Numbered from the stretch's first letter, positions 1 through 7,581 are shown. The stretch is 64,000 nucleotides of DNA from Desulfobacteraceae bacterium (GCA_011390755.1 JAABRU010000001.1:62001-126000), one strand, 5' to 3'. Notes: generated from the sequence alone by a model not told the origin. Program-made: numbers and translations.

Positions 1-2
1 TT

Positions 3-854
3 CCCCATACCGGAAAAGCGGTACGCTTGGGGATTACCGGTGTACCCGGCGCGGGAAAAAGCACTTTTATTGAAAGTTTCGGAACCATGCTTACGGAAAA
101 AGGCTTCCGGGTGGCTGTTCTGGCCATTGATCCCAGCAGCACCCGAAGCGGCGGCAGTATCCTGGGGGATAAAACCCGCATGGAAAAACTGGCCGTCAAT
201 GACATGGCCTTTATCCGTCCCTCCCCTTCGTCCGGAACCCTGGGCGGTGTTGCCCGGAAAACCAGGGAAAGCATGATGGTCTGCGAAGCTGCGGGATTTG
301 ATATCATTATTGTGGAAACGGTCGGGGTCGGACAGTCGGAAACCACCGTGGCATCCATGGTGGATTTTTTCCTGGTCCTGATGATTGCCGGAGCCGGGGA
401 TGAACTGCAGGGAATCAAAAAAGGCGTGCTGGAAGTCGCGGATGCCATTGTCATTAACAAAGCCGACGGCGACAATGTCACACGGGCACAGATGGCGCAG
501 AAGGAATATCAGGCCGCCCTGCATCTGCTCATGCCTGCCAGCCCCACCTGGTCTCCCCCTGTGCTGACCTGCAGCGCGCTGGAAATGACGGGAGTGGAGC
601 ATGTATGGGAAACCATTCTGGATTACAAGGAAAAAATGACTGCCAGCGGGGAGCTGCGGGAACGACGCAGAGAACAGTCCCTGGAATGGATGTGGTTTCT
701 GCTCAAAGACGGACTGGAAAACTGGTTTTACAATCATCCGGAGGTCAAAGACCGGGTGCAGCAGTTGAAAAAAGATGTGGAAAAGGGTGTGACAGCGCCC
801 ACAGTCGCGGCTGCGGAGCTGCTGGCCTTTCTGAATGCGGGGAAATCGGATTGA
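3..854 (+). CDS. meaB: Methylmalonyl-CoA mutase-associated GTPase MeaB (5' partial)
   Basis: G3E-family GTPase that loads adenosylcobalamin onto methylmalonyl-CoA mutase and protects it. The frame is already open at the window edge, so about 30-40 N-terminal residues are missing (family about 320 aa; 283 visible). The P-loop GVPGAGKST is near the visible N-terminus. It is followed by the AIDPSST segment, the switch II-like [10 protein letters not shown] and the NKADG guanine-specificity motif. The mutase gene is expected just upstream. The pathway continues downstream with the carboxyltransferase and sucCD genes, but about 5 kb of toxin-antitoxin genes now lies between. The internal TTG at 27 is not the true start because the homology begins before it. 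Confidence 0.95.
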   Translation, partial: PHTGKAVRLGITGVPGAGKSTFIESFGTMLTEKGFRVAVLAIDPSSTRSGGSILGDKTRMEKLAVNDMAFIRPSPSSGTLGGVARKTRESMMVCEAAGFDIIIVETVGVGQSETTVASMVDFFLVLMIAGAGDELQGIKKGVLEVADAIVINKADGDNVTRAQMAQKEYQAALHLLMPASPTWSPPVLTCSALEMTGVEHVWETILDYKEKMTASGELRERRREQSLEWMWFLLKDGLENWFYNHPEVKDRVQQLKKDVEKGVTAPTVAAAELLAFLNAGKSD

Positions 855-991
855 ATTTTTTTGAATTGCTCTGAGTAATTACATTTCCGGAAGTTTTACA
901 TGTATCTAAAAAATCGGATTTTCAGAAAACTGCATAAAAATATGCGGAAATGTATTGATGAAAGAAAAAAAATGAAAACCCGGAGCCGTTC

Positions 992-1282
992 ATGATTGAA
1001 ATCCGTCAGACTGACACATACAGTGAATGGTTTGACAGTCTGCGTGATCGTCAGGCCAAAGCACGCATAAATATTCGTATCCGTCGATTATCTATGGGTA
1101 ATCCCGGTGATGTAAAACCTGTGGGAGAAGGAGTTTCCGAATTAAGAATTGACTATGGCCCCGGTTATCGGGTGTATTTTGTTCGTCGCGGACAAACTTT
1201 GATTGTCCTGCTTGCCGGAGGAGATAAACGCAGTCAGCATAAAGATATTCAGTTGGCAATAAATTTATCGCGGGAAGTTTAA
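992..1282 (+). CDS. RelE/ParE-superfamily toxin, HigB-like (TIGR02683 type)
   Basis: 96-aa basic protein of the addiction-module killer family, predicted to cut mRNA in a translation-dependent way. Recognised features are the N-terminal stretch ending in SLRDRQAKARI, the central VGEGVSELRI strand, YRVYFVRRG, and the C-terminal LLAGGDKRSQHKDI typical of TIGR02683. It is followed after 9 bp by its antidote gene, in the toxin-first order usual for this family. First gene of the accessory island after meaB. Start ATG at 992 has only a weak purine-rich ribosome site. Family call is firm; activity is inferred. Confidence 0.9.
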   Translation: MIEIRQTDTYSEWFDSLRDRQAKARINIRIRRLSMGNPGDVKPVGEGVSELRIDYGPGYRVYFVRRGQTLIVLLAGGDKRSQHKDIQLAINLSREV

Positions 1283-1291
1283 GAGGATATC

Positions 1292-1576
1292 ATGGCAAAA
1301 ATAAAAACCCGGCTGTGGGATGCAGCAGAACACCTGAAAACAGATGAAGATATGGCGGCTTATCTGGAAGCTGCTCTGGAAGAAGGTGATCCTGCTTTGG
1401 TTGCAGCAGCGTTGGGAGATATTGCGCGTGCCAAAGGTCTGAGCCGGATTGAGGGATTGGGACATGAAAATCTGTTTCAGGCATTATCCCCTGAAGGCAA
1501 ACCGGAATTTTCCACAGTTTTTAAAATTATACAATTGCTTGGTTTTCGCCTGCACGCCACTGTAGTGCAGGCATAA
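1292..1576 (+). CDS. HigA-like antidote (TIGR02684 type, C-terminal HTH)
   Basis: 94-aa partner of the preceding toxin. The N-terminal part (WDAAEHLKTDEDMAAYLEAA) is the characteristic segment of the addiction-module antidote family. Residues about 50-90 form a helix-turn-helix like that of lambda-repressor-type antitoxins (SRIEGLGHENLFQAL). Expected to neutralise the toxin and repress the shared promoter. The ribosome site AGAGGA lies just upstream of ATG 1292. Complete in length for the family. Confidence 0.9.
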   Translation: MAKIKTRLWDAAEHLKTDEDMAAYLEAALEEGDPALVAAALGDIARAKGLSRIEGLGHENLFQALSPEGKPEFSTVFKIIQLLGFRLHATVVQA

Positions 1577-1617
1577 TCTGATTATTTAATATTTTCTGCA
1601 ACTGGTATATTGGAAAA

Positions 1618-1815
1618 ATGAACAGACAGTTTACAGCAATCATAGAACGGGAAGGCAGCGGATATGTTTCATTTTGTCCTGAACTGAATATAGCCAGTCA
1701 GGGAGATACTGTTGCAAAAGCAGGAAATAATCTTACAGAAGCACTGGAACTTTTTTTTGAAACTGCTTCAGCACAGGAAATTCAAACAAGGAATCATTCA
1801 TTATGCCCTATGTGA
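1618..1815 (+). CDS. HicB-family antitoxin, orphan and C-terminally shortened
   Basis: 65-aa HicB/UPF0150-like domain: FTAIIEREGSGYVSFCPEL followed by ASQGDTVAKAGNNLTEALELFFE, the partially degraded RNase H-like fold of HicB antitoxins. No hicA toxin gene lies on either side. The usual tail of this subfamily after the ETAS segment is cut short, because the frame runs into the start of the tautomerase gene and overlaps it by 13 nt. Probably a surviving antitoxin fragment of a decayed HicAB pair. It might still act as a solitary regulator or antidote. Confidence 0.75.
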   Translation: MNRQFTAIIEREGSGYVSFCPELNIASQGDTVAKAGNNLTEALELFFETASAQEIQTRNHSLCPM

Positions 1816-2006
1816 ATATCAAAATCACCAATGAGGGAACCACTGCCGGGCAGAAGGCGGAACTGATCAAAGGCGTGACCAATCTGCTCGCGAATGTGCT
1901 GGGGAAAAATCCGCAGACAACCGTTGTGGTCATTGAAGAAGTCAGCACCGACAACTGGGGCATCGGCGGAGAGACAGTGACAAAAAGGCGGCAGCAGGGG
2001 AAATAA
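1803..2006 (+). CDS. 4-oxalocrotonate tautomerase family protein
   Basis: 67-aa small tautomerase. After removal of Met the catalytic Pro is N-terminal (MPYVNIKIT), with the family pattern of one beta strand, a helix (AELIKGVTNLLANVLG), a second strand containing VVVIEEV, and the WGIGGE loop before the C-terminus. These enzymes work as hexamers on keto-enol substrates; the substrate here is unknown. The start overlaps the end of the HicB-like frame, so the two may be co-translated. It is a metabolic gene stranded among toxin-antitoxin genes. Confidence 0.88.
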   Translation: MPYVNIKITNEGTTAGQKAELIKGVTNLLANVLGKNPQTTVVVIEEVSTDNWGIGGETVTKRRQQGK

Positions 2007-2061
2007 AGGTGTATTGTTTCCTGAAAATTTAATATATTATACTCCGGACAAGGACAATACC

Positions 2062-2310
2062 ATGCAGCATATAATAAATAAAAATGAAATCGTATATGGA
2101 ATAAGACATCTGAATGTCATTGAACGACTTAATATTATAACAGATATTTGGGATGAAATCAAAGAGTCACAGGAACTGGAGACTGTCTCGGAGGATGACA
2201 AAAAACTTCTTCTGAACAGACTGGAAAATTACAGAGCAAACCCGGATTCTGCCACAGACTGGAAGGAACTGAGACAGGAGATTCATAACAGATATGCTGA
2301 AAAAAGTTAA
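2062..2310 (+). CDS. Addiction-module antitoxin component (PF09720/TIGR02574-like)
   Basis: 82-aa acidic protein resembling the putative addiction-module component family: a helical N-terminus with LNVIERLNIITDIWDEI, then a C-terminal WKELRQEI segment that in relatives wraps the RelE-type toxin. I chose ATG 2062 because AAGGAC lies six bases upstream. The frame can be extended to TTG 2014, but that has no ribosome site. No RelE-like toxin follows; about 40 bp of AAA-rich sequence leads straight into the nucleotidyltransferase gene. An orphan antitoxin is likely. Confidence 0.75.
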   Translation: MQHIINKNEIVYGIRHLNVIERLNIITDIWDEIKESQELETVSEDDKKLLLNRLENYRANPDSATDWKELRQEIHNRYAEKS

Positions 2311-2352
2311 ATTTGCCAAAGAAGCATACTGTAACATGTTGAGAAAAAGAGT

Positions 2353-2652
2353 ATGAACAAAGACAGTGTTATTCAAAAAATCAGAAAAGAATATCCCTAT
2401 CTTATATCCGAATACGGTATAAAAAGAATTGGTCTGTTCGGTTCCTATTCCAGAGATGAACAGACAGAAAACAGCGATATAGACATTATAGCGGAATTTG
2501 AAAAACCGATAGGGCTTAAATTTGTGGAATTTGCTGAATACCTTGAAAAAATACTGGGCAGGAAAGCTGATGTTCTGACTCCCGAAGGAGTAAAAGGAAT
2601 TACCATCGGAAGAATTTCACAGCACATTGAAAAGAATATAATTTATGTCTGA
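2353..2652 (+). CDS. mntA: MntA-like minimal nucleotidyltransferase antitoxin
   Basis: 99-aa MNT-fold protein with the nucleotidyltransferase signature GSYSRDEQTENSDIDIIAEF (GS...DxD: two of the three metal-binding acidic residues), then the third acidic position near KADVLTP. In MntA-HepT systems this enzyme AMPylates a tyrosine next to the HEPN active site and so silences the toxin. The next gene, overlapping by 8 nt, is exactly such a HEPN protein, although frameshifted. The symbol is by analogy to characterised MntA. Confidence 0.88.
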   Translation: MNKDSVIQKIRKEYPYLISEYGIKRIGLFGSYSRDEQTENSDIDIIAEFEKPIGLKFVEFAEYLEKILGRKADVLTPEGVKGITIGRISQHIEKNIIYV

Positions 2653-2999
2653 AAAAACCGATACTGATTTTCTGCTTCATATCACTGAAGCAATCAGCAG
2701 AGCAGTCAGATACACAGAGGGGATGAGCTATGAGGAATTTGTTCAGGATACCAAAAACCATGATGCTGTTATCCGCAATATTGAAATAATCGGAGAGGCG
2801 GTAAAGCATATATCTGATGATATAAAAGTATTTTATGATGAAATCCCATGGAAAGATATGGCAGGAATGAGAGACCGTCTCATACATCATTATTTCGGAG
2901 TTAATCTCTATCGTGTGGACTGTGGTAAAAAAAGAACTGCCCTCAGTCAATGAACAACTCCTTAATATTGCTCATGAAATAATGAAATATGCCAGCTAA
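2645..2999 (+). pseudogene. hepT: HepT-like HEPN (DUF86) ribonuclease with C-terminal frameshift
   Basis: The frame from ATG 2645 gives a normal DUF86/HEPN domain up to the active-site R-x4-H motif and following tyrosine (RDRLIHHYFGVNLYRV). It then runs out of frame and stops at 2953. Reading the next frame from about 2919 restores the family C-terminus (WTVVKKELPSVNEQLLN...MKYAS) to a stop at 2997-2999. Homology requires GTGTGTGG where the sequence has GTGTGG, so a 2-bp loss in a short GT repeat explains the break. Either a real inactivating or phase-variable mutation, or a sequence error. The catalytic motif lies before the break. Confidence 0.82.
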
Positions 3000-3025
3000 T
3001 CCGGTTCTGAGAAAGTAAATGTTTT

Positions 3026-3442
3026 ATGCCTGCAAAAGATATATATCACAATAATTTCAAAAATGCGCTGATAAAGGACAAATGGGAAATCACCCATGAT
3101 CCATATACAATTACATTTGGCTCCAAAGGCATATTTGTTGATATTGGTGCAGAACGTATGCTTGCCGCCGCGAGAAACAATGAAAAAATAGCTGTGGAAA
3201 TAAAAAGTTTCCGCAGCGCATCCGATATATATGACTTGGAAACAGCCATAGGACAATATGTATTTTACCGGTCACTTCTTACGCGTTATGAACCAGATCG
3301 CAAACTTTACCTTGCTGTCCCGGCCAGTGTTTTTATGAGTACATTCAATGAGCCCATAGCCCGTCCGGTATTGGAAGATTTATCAATAGCTGTCATAGCC
3401 TTTGAACCTCAGCAGGAGTTGATTGTAAAATGGATTCCCTGA
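3026..3442 (+). CDS. xisH: XisH-like protein (PF08814)
   Basis: 138-aa protein matching the cyanobacterial XisH family from end to end: it opens MPAKDIYHNNFKNAL, then has WEITHDPY, the acidic/lysine endonuclease-like stretch IFVDIGAER...KIAVEIKSF, the GQYVFYRSLL helix and a C-terminal WIP. The fold suggests a restriction-endonuclease-like core. In Anabaena XisH/XisI are needed together with XisF for excision of the fdxN element. Here there is no XisF-type recombinase, so the pair more likely acts as a stand-alone accessory or defence-like module. It overlaps xisI by 13 nt. Confidence 0.9.
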   Translation: MPAKDIYHNNFKNALIKDKWEITHDPYTITFGSKGIFVDIGAERMLAAARNNEKIAVEIKSFRSASDIYDLETAIGQYVFYRSLLTRYEPDRKLYLAVPASVFMSTFNEPIARPVLEDLSIAVIAFEPQQELIVKWIP

Positions 3443-3765
3443 ACCAATACAGAGAAATCATCAAAAATATCATTGAAGAATATGCACAATTCCAGCCTGC
3501 CCGCGGGGATGTTCAGATTGAAGTTGTACTGGATGAAAAAAATGACCATTATGACCTGGTTTACACAGGCTGGAACGGGGCATACCGCATTCATGGCAGT
3601 GTGATCCATATTGATATCCGGAATGAAAAGGTATGGGTTCAGTATGACGGAACAGAGGATGGAGTGGCCGAGGTTCTGGCCCAGAAAGGGATTCCCCGTG
3701 ACCGGATTGTGCTGGGGTTCAAGCCTCCGGAAATACGGCCATATACGGATTTTGCAGCAGGATGA
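3430..3765 (+). CDS. xisI: XisI-like protein (PF08869)
   Basis: 111-aa partner of XisH. Family features: an N-terminal helix (YREIIKNIIEEYAQF), VYTGWNG, IHIDIRNEKVWVQYDGTE, and the ending GIPRDRIVLGFKPPEIRPYT. Translation probably couples to xisH through the 13-nt overlap. Biochemical role is unknown outside Anabaena; a complex with XisH is inferred from the invariant pairing of the two genes. Confidence 0.9.
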   Translation: MDSLNQYREIIKNIIEEYAQFQPARGDVQIEVVLDEKNDHYDLVYTGWNGAYRIHGSVIHIDIRNEKVWVQYDGTEDGVAEVLAQKGIPRDRIVLGFKPPEIRPYTDFAAG

Positions 3766-3778
3766 CAGAAGAGAAAAT

Positions 3779-4096
3779 ATGAAAACATCGGTCGTCAAAA
3801 CAAAACAGAATATCATCACAATTCTCAGAGATAATGATAATATTCTGAAAAATTTAGGGATTAAAAAAGTCGGATTATTCGGTTCCTTTGTGCGGGAAGA
3901 ACAGAATAATGACAGCGATGTTGATTTACTGGCAGAATTTGAAAAAGAGCAGAAAACATTTGACAATTTCATGAATGCCGCATTTTTTCTGGAAGATTTG
4001 CTGGGAATTCCTGTTGAACTGGTGACAGAAGACTCCATCAGTCCCTATCTGAAGCCGCATATCATGAAAGAAGTGGAATATGTCAATATCATTTAA
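3779..4096 (+). CDS. MNT-domain nucleotidyltransferase, no adjacent HEPN partner
   Basis: 105-aa protein with GLFGSFVREEQNNDSDVDLLAEF, the GS...DxD signature of minimal nucleotidyltransferases, and a C-terminal half like MntA-type antitoxins. Start ATG 3779 fits the gene spacing (14 nt after xisI); an upstream extension would overlap xisI out of phase. Unlike the pairs at 2353 and 5125, no HEPN gene follows, so it is an orphan or acts on a HEPN protein encoded elsewhere, possibly in the same island. Confidence 0.82.
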   Translation: MKTSVVKTKQNIITILRDNDNILKNLGIKKVGLFGSFVREEQNNDSDVDLLAEFEKEQKTFDNFMNAAFFLEDLLGIPVELVTEDSISPYLKPHIMKEVEYVNII

Positions 4097-4153
4097 GCAA
4101 TAGTTCGATAACTTTTTATAGTAAATAAATTCAGTGTGATAATGGAGTAACTT

Positions 4154-4747
4154 ATGGGCGAATGGTCAGATTTTTTTGAAGATTTTCCTGAGCATAATCC
4201 AGCGAATTATGTTGGAGATCGTTTTGCACCTCAGGAAGCAAAGCGATTACGAGAGCAAGAAGCTTTATATCATGAACAGCAACGCAGATTAAATTCGGAA
4301 ATTTTTGGATTGATACGAGATTCATTTCTGAAATCTGAGCACAAGAAAAAACTTGCAACAATGGTTTCAGTAGAACGTTGTGTTCAATGTGGTGAAATGA
4401 AAATGTATCTATATCAATTAGATAATTATTTTTTCCGTTGTGAATGTGATAAATGCGGTATTCACGGAAAGGGTAAAACAAAAGAAGCAGCATTAACAGC
4501 AGCATTAACTTTTGCTGAATCACAAAAACAAAAACTCAACGCAATAATGGTATCTGTTGAATATTGTGTTCAATGCGGTGAAATGAAAATGAATGTATAT
4601 CAATTTCATGAGAATTATTTTAGTTGTGAATGCGATGAGTGTGGTATTTATGGAGAGGGTGAAACAAAAGAATCTGCATTAGACCTAGCTGAATCAAGAA
4701 TCGGCGAAGGTTTTGATTGGCGAGAAAAAGACGAATCGGATATTTAA
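4154..4747 (+). CDS. Hypothetical protein with duplicated Cys-rich domain
   Basis: 197 aa, no family recognised. Residues about 1-65 are charged and helical. Two tandem copies of a roughly 60-residue unit follow: C76/C79 with C96-C98-C101, and C138/C141 with C158-C160-C163. Each unit starts with CVQCGEMKM and ends CDxCGIxGxGxTKE. Five cysteines per unit suggest zinc binding or a small ribbon fold. The repeats are also similar at DNA level, pointing to a recent internal duplication. GGAG upstream supports ATG 4154. AT-rich codon use matches the accessory island, not the metabolic genes. Confidence 0.7.
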   Translation: MGEWSDFFEDFPEHNPANYVGDRFAPQEAKRLREQEALYHEQQRRLNSEIFGLIRDSFLKSEHKKKLATMVSVERCVQCGEMKMYLYQLDNYFFRCECDKCGIHGKGKTKEAALTAALTFAESQKQKLNAIMVSVEYCVQCGEMKMNVYQFHENYFSCECDECGIYGEGETKESALDLAESRIGEGFDWREKDESDI

Positions 4748-4756
4748 ATCTAAGTT

Positions 4757-4931
4757 TGTAATGTAACATAGTCTTTGAGAAAGGAGTGCGAAAATTATTT
4801 TTCGCCCACGCTCCGAAGGAGCGTGGGCGGAAGACCGCACCGCCCAACTTTCGCACTCCGGGTTTCTTTGAATAAAATATTAAATATAATCAGCATGAAA
4901 CAGTTTTTCTCAAAGGGTATGTTACATTACA
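4757..4931 (+). repeat. MITE-like element, family A, copy A1
   Basis: 175-bp element bounded by terminal inverted repeats: TGTAATGTAACATAGTCTTT at the left and the inverse of AAAGGGTATGTTACATTACA at the right. Inside is a strong hairpin around CCACGCTCCGAAGGAGCGTGG. Three further copies lie at 21163, 31433 (inverted) and 47024 (truncated). No coding capacity. Confidence 0.85.
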
Positions 4932-5100
4932 GCATTACCTTTTACCTATTCATGCAGCAATCATAAATCAACCATTTAAATTATAACAAAAAATTGTTAT
5001 AATGAAAAAATAGTAACTTATGTTATATATCAATATTTCGGTAATTTTTTCAGAATAAATAAATTCAGTATGTTATAAACTTACGAATGAGATTTCGGAT

Positions 5101-5124
5101 TCGATAATTTAAAAAAATTATCGA
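5101..5124. promoter_or_regulatory. Perfect 10-bp inverted repeat abutting an MNT gene start
   Basis: TCGATAATTT-aaaa-AAATTATCGA, a perfect palindrome ending one base before ATG 5125. Its position directly in front of a toxin-antitoxin pair fits an operator for autoregulation or a translation-blocking hairpin. Function is inferred. Bases 4932-5100 upstream are AT-rich with no gene. Confidence 0.5.
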
Positions 5125-5478
5125 ATGATTATATTAATTATGAAATCTGTCTCCGATAAGGCCGTCCGGCAAAAGGCCATGAAAGAATTGAAAGAACTGC
5201 TGTTCCGTGATTTTCCCGATGATGTGGAGAGAGTGATTCTTTTTGGTTCCCGTGCCAAAGGAAATGCGGGAGAGGGAGCAGATTTTGATATTCTTGTGAT
5301 TCTGAAGAAAATGTATGACTGGAAATTTAAAGACAGGATTTATGACAGAACATGGGAAATTGATTTTAAATACGATATTCTGACAGACATCAGGCTGATT
5401 GCAAAAAATGAACTGGAAACATGCAGGGGGAAGCAGCCCTATATCATGGATGCCATTGAGAATGGTATTGTACTGTGA
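5125..5478 (+). CDS. Nucleotidyltransferase (MNT fold), antitoxin-like
   Basis: 117-aa protein with ILFGSRAKGNAGEGADFDILVIL, a GS...DxD nucleotidyltransferase signature of the GSRARG subtype. The C-terminal half has a third acidic strand (IDFKYDILTD). It is followed, with a 4-nt overlap, by a HEPN-domain gene, the classical MNT/HEPN arrangement. The start could be ATG 5125 or ATG 5140; neither has a clear ribosome site, and the palindrome just upstream would influence initiation. Confidence 0.82.
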   Translation: MIILIMKSVSDKAVRQKAMKELKELLFRDFPDDVERVILFGSRAKGNAGEGADFDILVILKKMYDWKFKDRIYDRTWEIDFKYDILTDIRLIAKNELETCRGKQPYIMDAIENGIVL

Positions 5479-5867
5479 CACTGACAGACGAAGACCGGAA
5501 AAATCTGACAGAAAACTATGTGAACAAAAGTATTTCAACCATTGAGACTGTCCGGTTTCTGATAGAAAACAATCAATTTTCTCTGGCAATCAACCGGATT
5601 TACTATGGTATTTACTATATTCTGTCAGGATTGGGAATTAAATATCATTTCAGAACATCCAAACATGCACAGTTAATCGGATGGTTTAATAAAGAATTTG
5701 TCAAAACCGGAAAAATTCATCCTCAATACAGCAAAATGATACGGAAAGCATTTGAAAACAGGATGCAGGGCGATTACGATGTTTTTACCGTATTTACAAA
5801 AGAAGAAAGTGAACAGGCTTTTGAAGAAATGAAAGCGGTAATAACAGAAATACAAAAACTGATCTGA
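5475..5867 (+). CDS. HEPN-domain protein, partner of the MNT at 5125
   Basis: 130-aa all-helical protein starting at GTG 5475, overlapping the previous stop as GTGA. Recognised as a HEPN domain of the paired-with-nucleotidyltransferase type (COG1895/COG2250): SISTIETVRFLIENNQF, the AINRIYYGIYYI helix, and ENRMQGDYDVF, where R, D and Y occupy the usual position of the loop motif. Predicted toxin or substrate of the neighbouring nucleotidyltransferase. The full R-x4-6-H ribonuclease motif is not obvious, so catalysis is uncertain. Confidence 0.8.
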   Translation: MTLTDEDRKNLTENYVNKSISTIETVRFLIENNQFSLAINRIYYGIYYILSGLGIKYHFRTSKHAQLIGWFNKEFVKTGKIHPQYSKMIRKAFENRMQGDYDVFTVFTKEESEQAFEEMKAVITEIQKLI

Positions 5868-5924
5868 TTTGTTATCAAATTACGGATATAATTTTGTTAA
5901 CCGGACAAACGAAAGGATTAAACA

Positions 5925-7478
5925 ATGGGTAATGTTGCAGACAAGATCGAAGATCTGAAAGAGCGGAAAGCCAGGCTTTTGCAGATGGGCGGTGAAAAGG
6001 CCGTTGCCAAGCATAAAGAAAAAGGAAAGCTGACCGCAAGAGAAAGACTGGATCTTTTTTTTGATCCCGGCACATTCCGGGAAGTGGATATGTTTGTCAC
6101 ACACCGCTGTGTCAATTTCGGCATGGAAAAGGTTGATGTGCCGTCAGACGGTGTTGTTACAGGCTACGGCAAAGTGGAGGGCAGAACCGTTTACGCATTT
6201 GCCCAGGATTTTACCTCACGGGCAGGCAGCCTGGGTGAAATGCATGCAAAAAAAATCTGCAAGGTCATGGATATGGCCCTCAAATCGGGCGCGCCCTTTG
6301 TGGGATTCAATGATTCGGGCGGAGCCAGAATTCAGGAAGGCGTGGATGCCCTTTCCGGATTCGGACAGATTTTCTACCGCAATTCCATTTCCTCCGGCGT
6401 AATTCCCCAGATTTCCGCCATTATGGGAACCACAGCGGGCGGTGCGGTTTACTCCCCGGCCATGACCGATTATATCTTCATGGTCAAAAACACCAGTTTC
6501 ATGTTCATCACCGGCCCACAGGTTATCAAGGCTGTCACGGGTGAGGAAATCAGTTTTGAAGATTTGGGTGGAGCATCCGCTCACAATGAAAAAAGCGGGG
6601 TTTCCCATTTTGCCTGTGAATCCGAGCAGGATGCCATAGACAAAATCAAAAAACTCCTGTCCTATCTGCCGTCCAATAATATGGAGGATCCGCCCATTGT
6701 TGACACCGGCGACAGCCCCAAACGTATGGATGCGGAACTGGATACCATTATCCCGGACAATCCCAACCAGTCTTACAATATGAAGGATGTGATTGCACAT
6801 ATTGTGGACAACGGGGAAATCTTTGAACCCCATGAATACTACGCTCCCAATATTGTCATCTGCTTTGCCCGGCTCAACGGACGCAGCATCGGTATTATTG
6901 CCAATCAGCCCGCGTATATGGGCGGCGCGCTGGACATCAACGCATCAGACAAGGCCTCCCGCTTTATCCGCTTCTGCGATGCCTTCAATATTCCCATGCT
7001 GACCATTGCCGATGTTCCCGGTTATCTGCCCGGCAGCGACCAGGAATGGGGCGGCATTATCCGCCACGGCGCAAAACTGCTCTGGACCTATTCCGAAGCC
7101 ACGGTTCCCAAGCTGCTGCTGGTGACCCGTAAGGACTACGGCGGATCCTATCTGGCCATGTGTTCCAAAGACCTGGGCGCGGATATGGCCCTGGCCTGGC
7201 CCACTGCGGAAATCGCTGTAATGGGAGCTTCGGGTGCGGCCAATATCATTCACGCCAGAGAAATCAAAGCCGCGGATGATCCGGCTGCCAAACGCAAAGA
7301 AAAAATCGCAGAATATGAAGAACTCTTTTCCAATCCCTACCGTGCAGCGGAAAGAGGTTATATTGACGATATTATTGTACCCAGCGAAACCCGGCCCCGG
7401 CTCATTGACGCGCTGGAAGCCCTGTGCAGCAAACGGGAACTCCGTCCGCCCAAGAAACACGGCAATATACCGCTGTAA
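5925..7478 (+). CDS. mmdA: Methylmalonyl-CoA/propionyl-CoA carboxyltransferase 12S-type subunit
   Basis: 517-aa crotonase-fold carboxyltransferase. It transfers the carboxyl group between methylmalonyl-CoA and the biotin carrier (PccB/MmdA/transcarboxylase 12S family). Landmarks: KGKLTARERLDLFFD, the N-half oxyanion segment FNDSGGARIQEG, MGTTAGGAVYSPAMTD, and the C-half NQPAYMGGALDINASDK and KDYGGSYLAM. Ribosome site AAAGGA before ATG 5925. Downstream genes encode a small subunit-like protein and a 5S-plus-biotin polypeptide with no biotin carboxylase. A methylmalonyl-CoA:pyruvate transcarboxylase is therefore the best reading. PccB of a split carboxylase is the alternative. Confidence 0.93.
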   Translation: MGNVADKIEDLKERKARLLQMGGEKAVAKHKEKGKLTARERLDLFFDPGTFREVDMFVTHRCVNFGMEKVDVPSDGVVTGYGKVEGRTVYAFAQDFTSRAGSLGEMHAKKICKVMDMALKSGAPFVGFNDSGGARIQEGVDALSGFGQIFYRNSISSGVIPQISAIMGTTAGGAVYSPAMTDYIFMVKNTSFMFITGPQVIKAVTGEEISFEDLGGASAHNEKSGVSHFACESEQDAIDKIKKLLSYLPSNNMEDPPIVDTGDSPKRMDAELDTIIPDNPNQSYNMKDVIAHIVDNGEIFEPHEYYAPNIVICFARLNGRSIGIIANQPAYMGGALDINASDKASRFIRFCDAFNIPMLTIADVPGYLPGSDQEWGGIIRHGAKLLWTYSEATVPKLLLVTRKDYGGSYLAMCSKDLGADMALAWPTAEIAVMGASGAANIIHAREIKAADDPAAKRKEKIAEYEELFSNPYRAAERGYIDDIIVPSETRPRLIDALEALCSKRELRPPKKHGNIPL

Positions 7479-7483
7479 AAAAG

Positions 7484-7581
7484 TTTCAGGTGACAGGTTT
7501 CAGGTGACAGGTTTCAGGTGACAGGTTTCAGGTGACAGGTTTCAGGTGACAGGTTTCAGGTGACAGGTTTCAGGTGACAGG
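7484..7581 (+). repeat. 14-bp tandem array 1 (about seven units)
   Basis: Unit TTTCAGGTGACAGG repeated about seven times with no spacers, starting six bases after the stop codon of the 12S gene. Followed within eight bases by array 2, whose unit is roughly complementary, so the two together could fold into a long hairpin. Confidence 0.95.
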
